From contig CAAGFJ010000078.1 in the NCBI GenBank assembly GCA_900769115.1, positions 1-44,928 on the forward strand: a stretch of 44,928 bases of DNA, read 5' to 3'. The notes beneath the pieces are model-generated. The model searched no databases and was not told the DNA's origin. It saw only the letters and a list, made by a program, of their open reading frames with translations. Numbering within the stretch: position 1 is the stretch's first letter; each line of letters starts with the position of its first letter. A program made the position numbers and the translations under genes. This document shows positions 33,862 to 44,082 of this stretch, in pieces. The DNA is from Lachnospiraceae bacterium (GTDB lineage: Bacteria; Bacillota; Clostridia; Lachnospirales; Lachnospiraceae).

Positions 33862-36800
33862 TTAATAGCCCTTTATTCTGTTTTTAGAAGATAATCCCTT
33901 TTTCTTCAATAACTTTCTGTATGCAGCAAGTTTCTTCTTCGGCACTTTAATCACTGTCTTCTTAGAAATTCCCTTAAATGCTTTTTTCGAGATCTTCTTC
34001 ATATTCAGTTTTTGGGACTGAATGATAATCGTCTTGAGCCGCTTACATCCCTTAAAGGCATTCTTACCGATCGACTGAATATTGCTTCCAATCGTAACAG
34101 TCGTTACTGTCTTATTCCCCTTAAAGGCATTCTCGTCTATATGTGTTATTTTATAGGTCTCGCCATTGATTACAACTGTCTCAGGAATCGTAATATCCTT
34201 TGCTTTCCCATCAATCGGAGCATTATAGGTTACTTCCTTCTTAACCGTATCAGTTACTTCATACGTTGCATCTGACTTGTTATCTGTAATGACGTCTCCA
34301 TTCTTTGCCGGCTGTGAAACAGTTAATTCTTCTGTTGATTGTTGCTGTATTGGTTCTTCTTTTGGCGGTTGCGTCATTGTTGTATCCTTTGACGGCTGCG
34401 TAGTTACTGCGTCCTTCTTTGGAATCGTCTCAGTCTTTGTTGCATCACATTTCTTGCAAGAATATGTCTTAACTCCTTCCTCCGTCACGGTCGCTTCCTT
34501 GGTTATCTTTCCATCATCCCATGCATGATCACTCTTCGGAATCTCTGTTATCTCCGTCTTTTCCTCACATCTGATGCAATGTCTTGACTTACTTCCGACA
34601 GACTTACAGGTTGCCTCTGTATCCACTGTAAAGTCTTTTGCGAAGTCATGACCAAGGGCAGCTATATCCGTACCGGATTGTAGTTTCGTTCCACAATGCT
34701 TACAACAAGTGTTACCGGTATATCCTTTCTCGGTGCAGGTTGGTTCTACCACACCTTTCACTTCAGAATCATGTGTAACCTGAATTGTTATTGCAATGTC
34801 TGGTACTTCTTCATAATTCGTCGTATCTTCCGGAACATATTTTGCTTTTTTGACAATCTGTATTCCTGTCGCTGTGTCACCGGCTTCTAATGTGACATCC
34901 TCATCCGTCCACTCAAATCCGGTTGGAAGCTGCACTGCCGATAACATAGCTCCACATGTTGCAGAGATATCTGTTGGTACTTGGTAAGACGGAACTGCTT
35001 TTCTCACCGTAACGTTAATCTTAACAGGTTCGGTATCGTTGTGATTCCGGTCACCAACCACTTTATAATACACGCTATATGTACCGGCTTCCGTTACGTT
35101 TGGAAGTGAAGTACTGTATGTTCCATTCTCACTGAATGCATACTGTAATTCTCCACCGGTAACGGATGCATTCTCTGCATTGATCAATGTAATATTCTTT
35201 CCCTGATCATATGTCAGGTTTTTTGCTGCTATTGGAGCGTTCTTCACTGTTGCATCCACCTTAGCAATTGTATATGTTACCGGTTCTGATACCGCCTCAT
35301 GATAGATTGCATCTTCCTTTACCCTTACTCTCACATCATAAGTACCGGCATCTGTTGGTGCTGTCTGCGTATAAGCTTCTTCCGTACTCTTTTTGTATTC
35401 AAAGATTACATTTTCATTACTCTCACCCGTATCATTTGTTGTATCAACTAAAGGTGTATCAATCGTTTCACCGTCCCAATCTTTTGATAATTGACCAGAT
35501 GTGGAAGTAATCGTTGCTGTACCTTGCAGTTTATCAACGAAAGTATCTGTTGTTGCTTCAAGTGTACCATCGCAATACGCAGCCGAAACAACCACCTTGA
35601 TCTTCTTGCCAATATCCTCTGTAGTAAGTTCGTAACTTTCACCTGTTGCACCATCAATTACACTTTCATTCTCTCCGTCTACCCGGTACCACTTGTAAGA
35701 AAGAGCACCCGGATGAGGATGGGTGATACCATCTTTGTTAACCGTTACTGTCTCATTACATTTCAACGTTCCCTCAAGTGTCACAGTTCCCGCTAATGGT
35801 GCTTTGGCAATCGTAACCAGTACACGCAGTTCTGTCGCTGTATATACAACACCGTTATTTTCGGCTCCAGCCGCATTCACTACCAAAGTATAGGTTCCAA
35901 GTTCTTTTGGTGCAGTTTCTCCAAGGACAGTCTCCCCGGTTGGAAGATCACCGGTTGTCACATCATCTTTATACCATGTAAATTCCGGTACCGTTCCACT
36001 GGCAACTGTGAAATCTCCCAGCTTCGGTTGTGCATCTGTATATTCACCGCAATAAGCAACCGTTGTATTATAATTCGTAATTGTAATAACTCCTTGATGA
36101 TAGCCGTCCTCTTTACAAATTCCAGCTTCATTAAAGGAATGACATGGTGTGCCGCAGAAATCACATTTGTTATCATATGCCTTATTTAGATTACCACTAC
36201 CATCATCCTTATGTGGCCCATATATATCCTTATTCGAATTAGAATATTCCTCTGTCGGCTCTCCTATAACTTTTGCATCTTCACAGACAGCATATTTATT
36301 TACTTTATAAACTTTCTCACCCTTTAAAACCGGAAACTCCTGCGTGCTATCGCCTGTAAGAGTCTGTCCCCACACAAGTTCTGTCTGATTTTCCTGTCCA
36401 TCCTGCAAGAGCCAAGCTACCTCACCGCTTTGGAACTCCTCTGTGGTTTTACCTCCGACTTTAGTAGCTGTTCCGTTATTATCAACACCTATCGCAGTTC
36501 CGGCATAAACCTCATTGTTATAATAGCAGTTTGACATTGTGTTTCCTGAATAATATCCGCAAACACCGCCAACATTTGAAGAACCGGCTACCTTTCCTAT
36601 ATTATAACAATTCGCAATTGTATCCTGATCACTAGTTCCGCATACACCGCCAACCTCTGAGGAACCTTTTACCTTTCCTATATTATAACAATTCGCAATT
36701 GTATCCTGATCACTAGTTCCGCAAACACCACCAACATATTGCAAACCGCTGACAGCTCCTGTATTATAGCAGTTCTTAATTGTACTTAAGCTACTACCAC

Positions 36801-38478
36801 CACAAATACCCCCAATATAATACATCTCACCACTGACAGTACCTGTATTATAGCAGTTTTCAATTGTGCCTTCATTCTTCCCACAAATGCCACCAACCGG
36901 CCCCGCACCGCTGACAGTACCTGTGTTATAGCAATTTTCAATCATGCCACTATTTTTGCCGCAAATGCCACCCAAATAATTGACACTTCCATTAAAATAA
37001 GAATCCAGAATACCTATATTGCGAACATTCCCCTCTACCTTACCAAACAGTCCACCACCATAGTCCTCATTGGATGATTCATAATACACTCCACTGATCG
37101 TATGGTTTTGTCCATCAAACACACCTGCATATGGATAAGATATTCTACCATTAGAATCAACATAATCTCTTCCAATTGGTATCCAATCTTTGAATGAAGA
37201 ATCTTTATTCAATGTTCCGTCAGAATTCAGAACATTTTTATTCACAACAATATCCGCTGTCAAGACTGCATTGGCTTTTCCGTATGTAGTATTATCATTA
37301 TTCACCTTATCAGCAAACCAGTATAGTTGTCCTGCATTGCTGATCTCATAGGTACCGTTATTACATGGTGCCTCCTGATATGCAGTAACACAAAGGGCAC
37401 AGATTCCGTTCTGGTATGAATGATACTTGATGCTATCATCACAAAACGTTGCAGAGTGCATATCTGCGGTAGTTTTACCCTCGACATTAGCAACTGTCGT
37501 CATATCGTTTGAATTTATTCCAATCGGCACACTATTGGAATAAACCTCCATATCATAATAAGAATCTTTAACAGTGCCTCCATATGTTGCTCCACACACA
37601 CCGCCGACAGGTTCGGTTCCTTCCACTACATTCGTGTTATAACAATATTGTATTGTTCCATCGCAAATATCTCCACAAACTCCGCCAACAGCATCAGAAC
37701 CACTGACTTTACCGGTGTTATAAGAGTATTTCACACTGCTATTATCATCCATCAACCGTCCGCACACGCCGCCAACATCGTCCTTTGATCCTTCCACTGC
37801 ATTTGTGTTATAACAATATTGTATTGACCCATCGTTAACATATGCACAAACTCCGCCAACAAAATCAGAGCCACTGACTTTACCGGCGTTATAACAATAT
37901 GTTATAGTTGCCTCTTCATTCCATGCACACACGCCACTGACGTAACTATTTCCCTTAAAATAGGAATCGATAACACCTACCTTGAGAATATTACCACCCC
38001 TTGAACAACCAAACAAACCAACAAAATCTTTTTTTGTATTATCGAAATACAATCCGCTGATCGTGTGATTTTGTCCATCAAATGTTCCCCTAAAACTCTT
38101 GCCAAGATTCATTCCAATCGGTGTCCATTTTATAAAATTGCCTGTATCCACAAGATCACCATTTACATCAAAAACACCGGTATTCACAACAATATCCTTT
38201 GTTAAAACCGCATGGGCTGATTGGTTCTGCTCCCCACTCGGAAGTGTACCATTTACAAGCCTGGCAAACCAGTATAATTCCTCCGCAGTACCGATCTGAT
38301 ACGGATTTTCTGCCGTACCTTCACCATCCGGCATAATAAGTTTAATCGAAGTGGCACCTCTCGTACCAGCTTCTCCGGCAGATACTTCCATGCTTCCCAC
38401 ACCCGGCAGGAAGCCTATTGTCATGACAAGGGCTAACAGCATTGCCAGTCCTTTTCTTAAAAATTCACTTTGTCTCAT
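33862..38478 (-). CDS. Large secreted GLUG/Ig-like/LRR surface protein (array copy 1)
   Basis: The protein is 1538 aa from the ATG at 38478 (AAAGGAG seven bases upstream). A signal peptide (LAMLLALVMTIGFLPGVGSM, cleavage near VSA-GE) is followed by two GLUG blocks, each opened by a YQIGT/YEISN...LYWFA segment (~residues 55 and 375). They hold 5 and 6 copies of GG[VI]C[GA]...CYNxG. Ig-like modules then follow (~750-1230). Next comes a Cys-pair region with CTEKGYTGNTCCKHCG and YSCKKC (~1235-1340), a Thr/Pro/Gln linker, and a BspA-like LRR_5 with lysine-rich end (KKKLAAYRKLLKKKGLSSKN). No sortase motif is seen. An adhesin role is inferred only from the family. Confidence 0.88.
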   Translation of the reverse strand: MRQSEFLRKGLAMLLALVMTIGFLPGVGSMEVSAGEAGTRGATSIKLIMPDGEGTAENPYQIGTAEELYWFARLVNGTLPSGEQNQSAHAVLTKDIVVNTGVFDVNGDLVDTGNFIKWTPIGMNLGKSFRGTFDGQNHTISGLYFDNTKKDFVGLFGCSRGGNILKVGVIDSYFKGNSYVSGVCAWNEEATITYCYNAGKVSGSDFVGGVCAYVNDGSIQYCYNTNAVEGSKDDVGGVCGRLMDDNSSVKYSYNTGKVSGSDAVGGVCGDICDGTIQYCYNTNVVEGTEPVGGVCGATYGGTVKDSYYDMEVYSNSVPIGINSNDMTTVANVEGKTTADMHSATFCDDSIKYHSYQNGICALCVTAYQEAPCNNGTYEISNAGQLYWFADKVNNDNTTYGKANAVLTADIVVNKNVLNSDGTLNKDSSFKDWIPIGRDYVDSNGRISYPYAGVFDGQNHTISGVYYESSNEDYGGGLFGKVEGNVRNIGILDSYFNGSVNYLGGICGKNSGMIENCYNTGTVSGAGPVGGICGKNEGTIENCYNTGTVSGEMYYIGGICGGSSLSTIKNCYNTGAVSGLQYVGGVCGTSDQDTIANCYNIGKVKGSSEVGGVCGTSDQDTIANCYNIGKVAGSSNVGGVCGYYSGNTMSNCYYNNEVYAGTAIGVDNNGTATKVGGKTTEEFQSGEVAWLLQDGQENQTELVWGQTLTGDSTQEFPVLKGEKVYKVNKYAVCEDAKVIGEPTEEYSNSNKDIYGPHKDDGSGNLNKAYDNKCDFCGTPCHSFNEAGICKEDGYHQGVITITNYNTTVAYCGEYTDAQPKLGDFTVASGTVPEFTWYKDDVTTGDLPTGETVLGETAPKELGTYTLVVNAAGAENNGVVYTATELRVLVTIAKAPLAGTVTLEGTLKCNETVTVNKDGITHPHPGALSYKWYRVDGENESVIDGATGESYELTTEDIGKKIKVVVSAAYCDGTLEATTDTFVDKLQGTATITSTSGQLSKDWDGETIDTPLVDTTNDTGESNENVIFEYKKSTEEAYTQTAPTDAGTYDVRVRVKEDAIYHEAVSEPVTYTIAKVDATVKNAPIAAKNLTYDQGKNITLINAENASVTGGELQYAFSENGTYSTSLPNVTEAGTYSVYYKVVGDRNHNDTEPVKINVTVRKAVPSYQVPTDISATCGAMLSAVQLPTGFEWTDEDVTLEAGDTATGIQIVKKAKYVPEDTTNYEEVPDIAITIQVTHDSEVKGVVEPTCTEKGYTGNTCCKHCGTKLQSGTDIAALGHDFAKDFTVDTEATCKSVGSKSRHCIRCEEKTEITEIPKSDHAWDDGKITKEATVTEEGVKTYSCKKCDATKTETIPKKDAVTTQPSKDTTMTQPPKEEPIQQQSTEELTVSQPAKNGDVITDNKSDATYEVTDTVKKEVTYNAPIDGKAKDITIPETVVINGETYKITHIDENAFKGNKTVTTVTIGSNIQSIGKNAFKGCKRLKTIIIQSQKLNMKKISKKAFKGISKKTVIKVPKKKLAAYRKLLKKKGLSSKNRIKGY
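34683..34761 (-). repeat. Exact repeat of the 79 bases at the right window end
   Basis: These 79 bases are identical to 44850-44928. They encode the CTEKGYTGNTCCKHCG segment. Similarity at a lower level (a few percent mismatches) extends down to about 34430 and matches 44597-44849. Confidence 0.92.
36589..36750 (-). repeat. 81-bp tandem duplication inside GLUG block
   Basis: Two adjacent 81-bp units encode GGVCGTSDQDTIANCYNIGK followed by V[KA]GSS[EN]V. Within them 54 bases (36589-36642 and 36670-36723) are identical, pointing to a recent duplication of one 27-residue coil. Confidence 0.9.
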
Positions 38479-38519
38479 AAACACTCTCCTTTTTTGTTGT
38501 ATGAATGACATCACTTTTA

Positions 38520-41500
38520 TCAATAACCCTTTACCTTATTCTTAGAAGACAAGCCCTTTTTCTTCAACATCTTCTTATACGCAGCAAGTCTCTTCTTCGG
38601 CACTTTAATAACGATCTTCTTAGAGATTCCCTTAAACGCTTTCTTGGAAATCTTCTTATCCGTCAGCATCTTTGACTTAATAACAATTGTTTTCAGTTTC
38701 TTGCAGCCGCTAAAGGCGTTTTTGCCGATCATCTGAATGTTACTGCCTATCGTGATGTTAGTTACCGTCTTGTTACCCTTAAAGGCATTATCCGCTATCT
38801 TTGTTACTTTATAGATCTCACCGTTGATCGTAACGGTATCCGGGATGGTAATGTCCTTTTCCTTGTTATCAACCGGTGCGTTATACGTTACTTCTTTCTT
38901 TGACACATCTGTTACTTCAAACTTAGCCTTTGCCTTATCATCTGTGATCACATCCCCGTTCTTTGGAGGCTGTGAAACAGTTGATCCTTCCGTTGGCTGT
39001 ACTTCTATTGTACCACTTGGCTGTTGTGCCTCTGTTGTACCGCTTGGCTGTGGAGTTGTCGTTTCTTCCTTCTTTGGCTCTGTCTCCGTATTCTTTATTG
39101 GTTCTTTTTCAATCGTAACCTTTATGCGTCGTTCGGCTGCTGTATATACAATGCCGTCCTTTTCTGCCCCTTCCGCATTCACTACCAACGTATAAGTTCC
39201 TGCTTCCTTCGGAGCAGCACCGAGAGAATTCTTAGGCAGGTTATCGGTTGTCACATCTCCCTGATACCATGTAAATACCGGTTCCTTTCCACTGGCAACT
39301 GCGAAATCACCTGCTTTTGGTTCTGCATTTGCAACATCGCCGCTATAAACAATCTTTGTCGGATAGGAAACATTTGTTATGATTCCTTTATGATAGACAC
39401 ATCCTGCGTCCTTACAGCTTCCATCCTCATTGAAGGTATGTAACTCTTTGCCGCAGAAATCGCATCTGTTATCATATGCAACACTTCCTTCTAGACTTCC
39501 ATCATCTATATGAGATGCATAGATATTCTGATCTTTATCTGCATTGGAATATTTGTATGCCACAACATTTCCCGGTTTACTTTCACAACCTTCATATATG
39601 GTGAACCTGCATACATTACTTCCGCCTAATACAGGATAGCTGTCTGTTCCGATCTTTTGTCCCCAGACAACTTCTGTCTTAGCTTCCTGTCCGTCTTGTA
39701 AGAGATAAGCTACCTCACCGCTTTGGAACTGTTCTGTAGTTTTTCTTTCCACCATTGTAACTGTTGTTCCCTCATTAAGGCCTATTGCTACTCTTTCATT
39801 AACAGAACTGTTATAATAGCAGTTCATGACAGTTCCTCCCATATAATGTCCACATACACCACCGACATATAAAGAACCGTCAATATCATCTATGCTATAA
39901 CAGTTTTTAATCGTTCCCCTATTAAATCCACTTACGCCGCCAACACGCTCTCCCCCTTCAACAGTACCCACATTATAGCAGTTGTCAACGACACTTTCAC
40001 AATTATATCCGCAAATACCACCGACACAGCTGCTTTCCGATGAACCACTGATAGTACCTGCATTATAGCAGTTTTTAATTACGCTATCATCATTATATCC
40101 GCAGATACCACCGACACCTAAACTACCCTTAACAGTACCGGCATAATAGCAGTTCATAATAGTACCCATTGAATTCCATGAGCACAATCCACCGGGATAG
40201 TTAAGACCATTAAAATAGGAATCGATTACGCCTACGTTTAAAATACTTCCACTATCCAGATAACCGAATAAGCCGACATAATTTAGATTATCATAATACA
40301 ATCCACTGATTGTATGGTTTTGTCCGTCAAAGGTTCCTTGGTATTTATAGTTCACCGTACCAATTGGTGTCCAGTTTTTAAATTCCTTTGTATCCTTTGC
40401 GTGATTACCATTATCATCAAGAACACCTGTATTTACGGTAATATCCGCTGTCAAGACTGCATTTGCATTTTTGTATGTATCATTATCATTATTCACCTTA
40501 TCTGCAAACCAATATAACTGCCCTGCATTGCCGATCTCGTAAACCACATCTTTTTTGCCATCTCCATCTATGTCGTACTTGTCTTCGGTACGAACTGCTT
40601 CCTGATATGCTTCCTGACAAAGGGTGCAGATTCCGTTCTGATATGATTCATAAGTGATAAGTTTGCAGAAATCTGCTTGATGCATTTCATCGGTGGTTTT
40701 GCCATGACCATCATTGTCTATTATCACATCAGAATCCGGAGCATAACCCCCAATCACAGTATTGGCATATGCCTTATCAAAGTAGCATTTATTCATAATA
40801 CAATCATCCAAATAACCACATATACCACCAACGTTCTCTGATCCATCAATTTTACCTGTGTTATAACATGCTGTGATAGTACCATGTTTCATGTTACCAC
40901 ATACACCACCGATATAATCTGTTCCTGTTACAATACCTGTATTGTAACATTTTTGTATTAGGATATCCTCAGCAGCTACCCCGACACACTCACCAACACC
41001 ACCGCCGACATAACCTGTTCCCTTAATGTGACCTGCATTATAGCAATCCGACATAGTACTGTCAAACATGTATCCACATACACCGCCGACATAATTTTTA
41101 CCATTAAAATATGAATCTGCAACTCCTACATTTGAAACCTTCCCCATGTTCAGGTAACCGATCAAGCCGACATATTCTGCCGCGTCGTCATTGAAATACA
41201 GTCCGCTAATCGTATGGTTTTGACCGTCAAAGGTTCCTTTAAATTTACAACTCTTTGTACCAATCGGTGTCCACTTTACAAATCCACTTGTGTTACTTGC
41301 AAGTTCGCCGTTTTCGCCAAGAACACCGGTATTCACGGTAATATCCGCTGTCAAAACCGCACTTGCATCTTTGTATGTTTTATTCTCGTTATTCACCTTA
41401 TCCGCAAACCAGTATAGTTCCTCCGCAGTACCAATCTGATACGGATTTTCTGCCGTACCGTCACCTGCCGGCTTAGAACCTGTAATTGTATTACCTTCTG

Positions 41501-41603
41501 CGGCAGATACTTCCAGACTTCCCACACCCGGCAGGAAACCTATTATCATGACAATTGCTAACAGCATTGCCAGCCTTTTTCTTAATCGTTTACCTTTTTT
41601 CAT
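38520..41603 (-). CDS. Secreted GLUG/LRR surface protein (array copy 2)
   Basis: The protein is 1027 aa from the ATG at 41603 (AAAGGAGG six bases upstream). The signal peptide is like copy 1 (LAMLLAIVMIIGFLPGVGSL, then EVSAAEG). Two GLUG blocks follow, each introduced by YQIGT/YEIGN...LYWFADKVNN. Next is a Cys-pair module (CDFCGKELHTF, then CKDAGCVYHKG, ~residue 710-740), one Ig-like domain (FAVASGKEPVFTWYQGD), a Thr/Pro/Gln-rich linker and the shared LRR_5/lysine-rich C-terminus ending KVKGY. It lacks the CTEKGYTG block of copies 1 and 4. It stops 41 bp before copy 1, with no terminator in between, so the two are likely co-transcribed. Confidence 0.88.
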   Translation of the reverse strand: MKKGKRLRKRLAMLLAIVMIIGFLPGVGSLEVSAAEGNTITGSKPAGDGTAENPYQIGTAEELYWFADKVNNENKTYKDASAVLTADITVNTGVLGENGELASNTSGFVKWTPIGTKSCKFKGTFDGQNHTISGLYFNDDAAEYVGLIGYLNMGKVSNVGVADSYFNGKNYVGGVCGYMFDSTMSDCYNAGHIKGTGYVGGGVGECVGVAAEDILIQKCYNTGIVTGTDYIGGVCGNMKHGTITACYNTGKIDGSENVGGICGYLDDCIMNKCYFDKAYANTVIGGYAPDSDVIIDNDGHGKTTDEMHQADFCKLITYESYQNGICTLCQEAYQEAVRTEDKYDIDGDGKKDVVYEIGNAGQLYWFADKVNNDNDTYKNANAVLTADITVNTGVLDDNGNHAKDTKEFKNWTPIGTVNYKYQGTFDGQNHTISGLYYDNLNYVGLFGYLDSGSILNVGVIDSYFNGLNYPGGLCSWNSMGTIMNCYYAGTVKGSLGVGGICGYNDDSVIKNCYNAGTISGSSESSCVGGICGYNCESVVDNCYNVGTVEGGERVGGVSGFNRGTIKNCYSIDDIDGSLYVGGVCGHYMGGTVMNCYYNSSVNERVAIGLNEGTTVTMVERKTTEQFQSGEVAYLLQDGQEAKTEVVWGQKIGTDSYPVLGGSNVCRFTIYEGCESKPGNVVAYKYSNADKDQNIYASHIDDGSLEGSVAYDNRCDFCGKELHTFNEDGSCKDAGCVYHKGIITNVSYPTKIVYSGDVANAEPKAGDFAVASGKEPVFTWYQGDVTTDNLPKNSLGAAPKEAGTYTLVVNAEGAEKDGIVYTAAERRIKVTIEKEPIKNTETEPKKEETTTPQPSGTTEAQQPSGTIEVQPTEGSTVSQPPKNGDVITDDKAKAKFEVTDVSKKEVTYNAPVDNKEKDITIPDTVTINGEIYKVTKIADNAFKGNKTVTNITIGSNIQMIGKNAFSGCKKLKTIVIKSKMLTDKKISKKAFKGISKKIVIKVPKKRLAAYKKMLKKKGLSSKNKVKGY

Positions 41604-41693
41604 AAAATTCCTCCTTTTTGTTTGTGCAATCACTTTCCCTTACTACATGTCTGTTTCATTTAGTAAAAGAGACTATATTAAGCAGACATTTCA

Positions 41694-43940
41694 TCAATAA
41701 CCTTTTACCTTATTCTTAGAAGACAATCCCTTCTTCTTGAACAGCTTCTTATATGCTGCAAGTTTCTTCTTTGGCACTTTAATGACGGTCTTCTTAGAGA
41801 TTCCCTTAAAGGCTTTCTTGGAAATCTTCTTATCTGTCAGTGTCTTTGACTTAATGGTAATCGTTTTCAGCTTCTTACATCCCTTAAATGCATTTTTGCC
41901 GATCGTCTTAACGTTACTGCCTATCGTGATGTTAGTTACCGTCTTATTGCCCTTAAAGGCATTATCATCTATCTTTGTTACTTTGTAGACCTCACCGTTG
42001 ATCGTTACCGTATCCGGAACCGTAATGTCCTTTGCCTTCTCGTCAGCCGGTGCGTTATAGGTTACTTCCTTCTTAGTAACATCCGTTATTTCAAACTTTG
42101 CCTTTGTCTTCTCATCCGTAACTACGTCCCCATTCTTTGGTGGCTGTGCTGCTGTTGTACCACTTGGCTGTTGTGCCGTTGTTGTACTGCTTGGCTGTTG
42201 AGTAGCCGGTTGTTCCTTTACCGGCTCTTTTTCGATCGTAACCTTTACACGCAGTTCGGCTGTCGTATATATAACACCGTCCTTTTCGGCTCCATCCGCC
42301 TTCACCACTAACGTATAAGTTCCGGCTTCTTTTGGAGCAGCACCAAGGAAATCCGTAGGCAGGTTGCCGTTTGTCACATCTCCCTGATACCATGTGAATA
42401 CCGGTTCCTTTCCACTGGCAACTGTAAAATCACTTACTTTTGGTTCTGCATTTGCAACATCACCGCTATAAACAATCTTTGTCGGACACGATACATTTGT
42501 GATACTTCCTTTATGATAGACGCAGCCTGCGTCCTTGCAGCTTCCATCCTCATTGAAACTATGTAACTCTTTGCCGCAGAAATCACATCTGTTATCATAT
42601 GCCGTTCCACCCTGACTTCCATCATCTTTATGTGGTTCGAATATCTCTTCCTCTGAATTAGAATATTCATCTGTTGGATTACCCGGCACAGCTTCACAAC
42701 CCGGATATCGTTTTACCTTATAAACTCTGTCACCGCCCAAAACAGGAGAAACCTGCGGGTTCTCGCCTGTGAGTTTCTGTCCCCAGACAAGTTCTGTCTG
42801 ATCTTTCTGGCTTGCCTGCAAAAGATAAGCCACCTCACCGTTTTGGAACTGCTCTGTGGTTTTGCTTTCCACGTTTTTAACTGTTCCGTTACTAAAACCT
42901 ATCGCATTACCCTTATAAACAGAATTATTGTAATAACAATTTACGATCGTGGCTGATGCTTCCGTTCCACATATACCACCAACAAATTCTAAGCAACTGA
43001 CAGTACCTGTATTATAACAATTTTCAATCGTACCTTTGATGTTAGATCCGCAAACACCGCCAGCCTCACTAGAACCGCTGACAGCACCTGTATTATAACA
43101 ATTTTTGACCGTGTTACCACTGTTCTCACTGTTTCCACAGACACCACCGGCATATGAACCGCTGACGACTCCTATATTATAGCAGTTCTCAATTATGCTG
43201 TTTTCATTATACCCACATACACCACCAACATAATTATCACTACTAGTATCAGAGCCAACGGCAGTACCCGTATTGTAGCAATTTTTAATTGTGCAGTTCT
43301 CATCGTTGCCACTAATCCCACAAATACCACCAACATACACAGAACCAACGACAACACCTGAATAATAACAGTTTTCAATTATACTTTCATTTCTCCCGCA
43401 AATGCCGCCAACATGGACGTCCCCCTTCAAATAAGAATCCAGAACGCCTGTCCCGACAACCTTGCCTCCGGTTCCTACAAAGCCAAACAGACCGCAATAC
43501 GATTCATTGGAATCATCGAAATACAATCCGCTGATCGTGTATTTTTTTCCATCGAAGGTTCCTGCGAACGGATTAGCATTCGATCCAATTGGAGTCCAAT
43601 TTATAAATTTGCTTGTATCTTTTACAAGATTGCCATCTTTATCAAGAACACCGGTATTCACGGTAATATTCTCTGTTAAAACCGCATGGGCTGATGAATT
43701 CCCAGCTTCATCATCGTTTACCAGTGCTGCAAACCAGTATAGTTCATCCTTAGTACCAATCTGATACGGATCATCTTCCGTACCGTCACCCGCCGGCATT
43801 GAACGTTCGATCGTACTGCCATTCGTATCATTTTCTGCGGCAGATACTTCCATTCTCCCTGCATTTAACATTACCCCCAGCATTATTGCGACAATGAATA
43901 ATATTGACCGTCCTTTCCCTAAAAACACACTTTTTTTCAT
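41694..43940 (-). CDS. Secreted GLUG/LRR surface protein (array copy 3)
   Basis: The protein is 748 aa from the ATG at 43940 (AAAAGGAG ten bases upstream); the ORF extends to 44051 but the signal peptide begins at this ATG or the one seven codons earlier. It has a single GLUG block (~residues 170-335) with seven GG[VI]CG coils. The Cys-pair module (CDFCGKELHSF...CKDAGCVYHKG), one Ig-like domain, a short Gln/Thr linker and the common LRR_5/lysine-rich tail follow. It is the smallest complete copy, like copy 2 with one GLUG block removed. A terminator (44001-44048) separates it from copy 4. Confidence 0.88.
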   Translation of the reverse strand: MKKSVFLGKGRSILFIVAIMLGVMLNAGRMEVSAAENDTNGSTIERSMPAGDGTEDDPYQIGTKDELYWFAALVNDDEAGNSSAHAVLTENITVNTGVLDKDGNLVKDTSKFINWTPIGSNANPFAGTFDGKKYTISGLYFDDSNESYCGLFGFVGTGGKVVGTGVLDSYLKGDVHVGGICGRNESIIENCYYSGVVVGSVYVGGICGISGNDENCTIKNCYNTGTAVGSDTSSDNYVGGVCGYNENSIIENCYNIGVVSGSYAGGVCGNSENSGNTVKNCYNTGAVSGSSEAGGVCGSNIKGTIENCYNTGTVSCLEFVGGICGTEASATIVNCYYNNSVYKGNAIGFSNGTVKNVESKTTEQFQNGEVAYLLQASQKDQTELVWGQKLTGENPQVSPVLGGDRVYKVKRYPGCEAVPGNPTDEYSNSEEEIFEPHKDDGSQGGTAYDNRCDFCGKELHSFNEDGSCKDAGCVYHKGSITNVSCPTKIVYSGDVANAEPKVSDFTVASGKEPVFTWYQGDVTNGNLPTDFLGAAPKEAGTYTLVVKADGAEKDGVIYTTAELRVKVTIEKEPVKEQPATQQPSSTTTAQQPSGTTAAQPPKNGDVVTDEKTKAKFEITDVTKKEVTYNAPADEKAKDITVPDTVTINGEVYKVTKIDDNAFKGNKTVTNITIGSNVKTIGKNAFKGCKKLKTITIKSKTLTDKKISKKAFKGISKKTVIKVPKKKLAAYKKLFKKKGLSSKNKVKGY

Positions 43941-44000
43941 ATAAATTCTACTCCTTTTCATTGTGCAGTGATTTACCCTTGCCAAATATTTATCATATCT

Positions 44001-44048
44001 AATAAAAGAGACTATTGCTTTATGAATTGGATCTGATGCAATAGTCTC
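44001..44048 (-). terminator. Terminator after array copy 4
   Basis: A perfect 11-bp stem (GAGACTATTGC at 44008-44018 with 44038-44048) and 19-base loop are followed on the minus strand by TTTTATTAG. It lies 35 bp past the copy 4 stop. A half copy of its arm (AAAAGAGACTAT) also occurs at 41665-41676 in the copy 3/copy 2 spacer. Confidence 0.75.
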
Positions 44049-44082
44049 CATTCATTCTCTATACGGGCTATGTTATATAATT

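Noticed and set aside
41647..41689. 7-bp inverted repeat ATGTCTG/CAGACAT as a terminator
   Set aside because: The loop is 29 bases and no T-run follows on the minus strand, so chance pairing is more likely.
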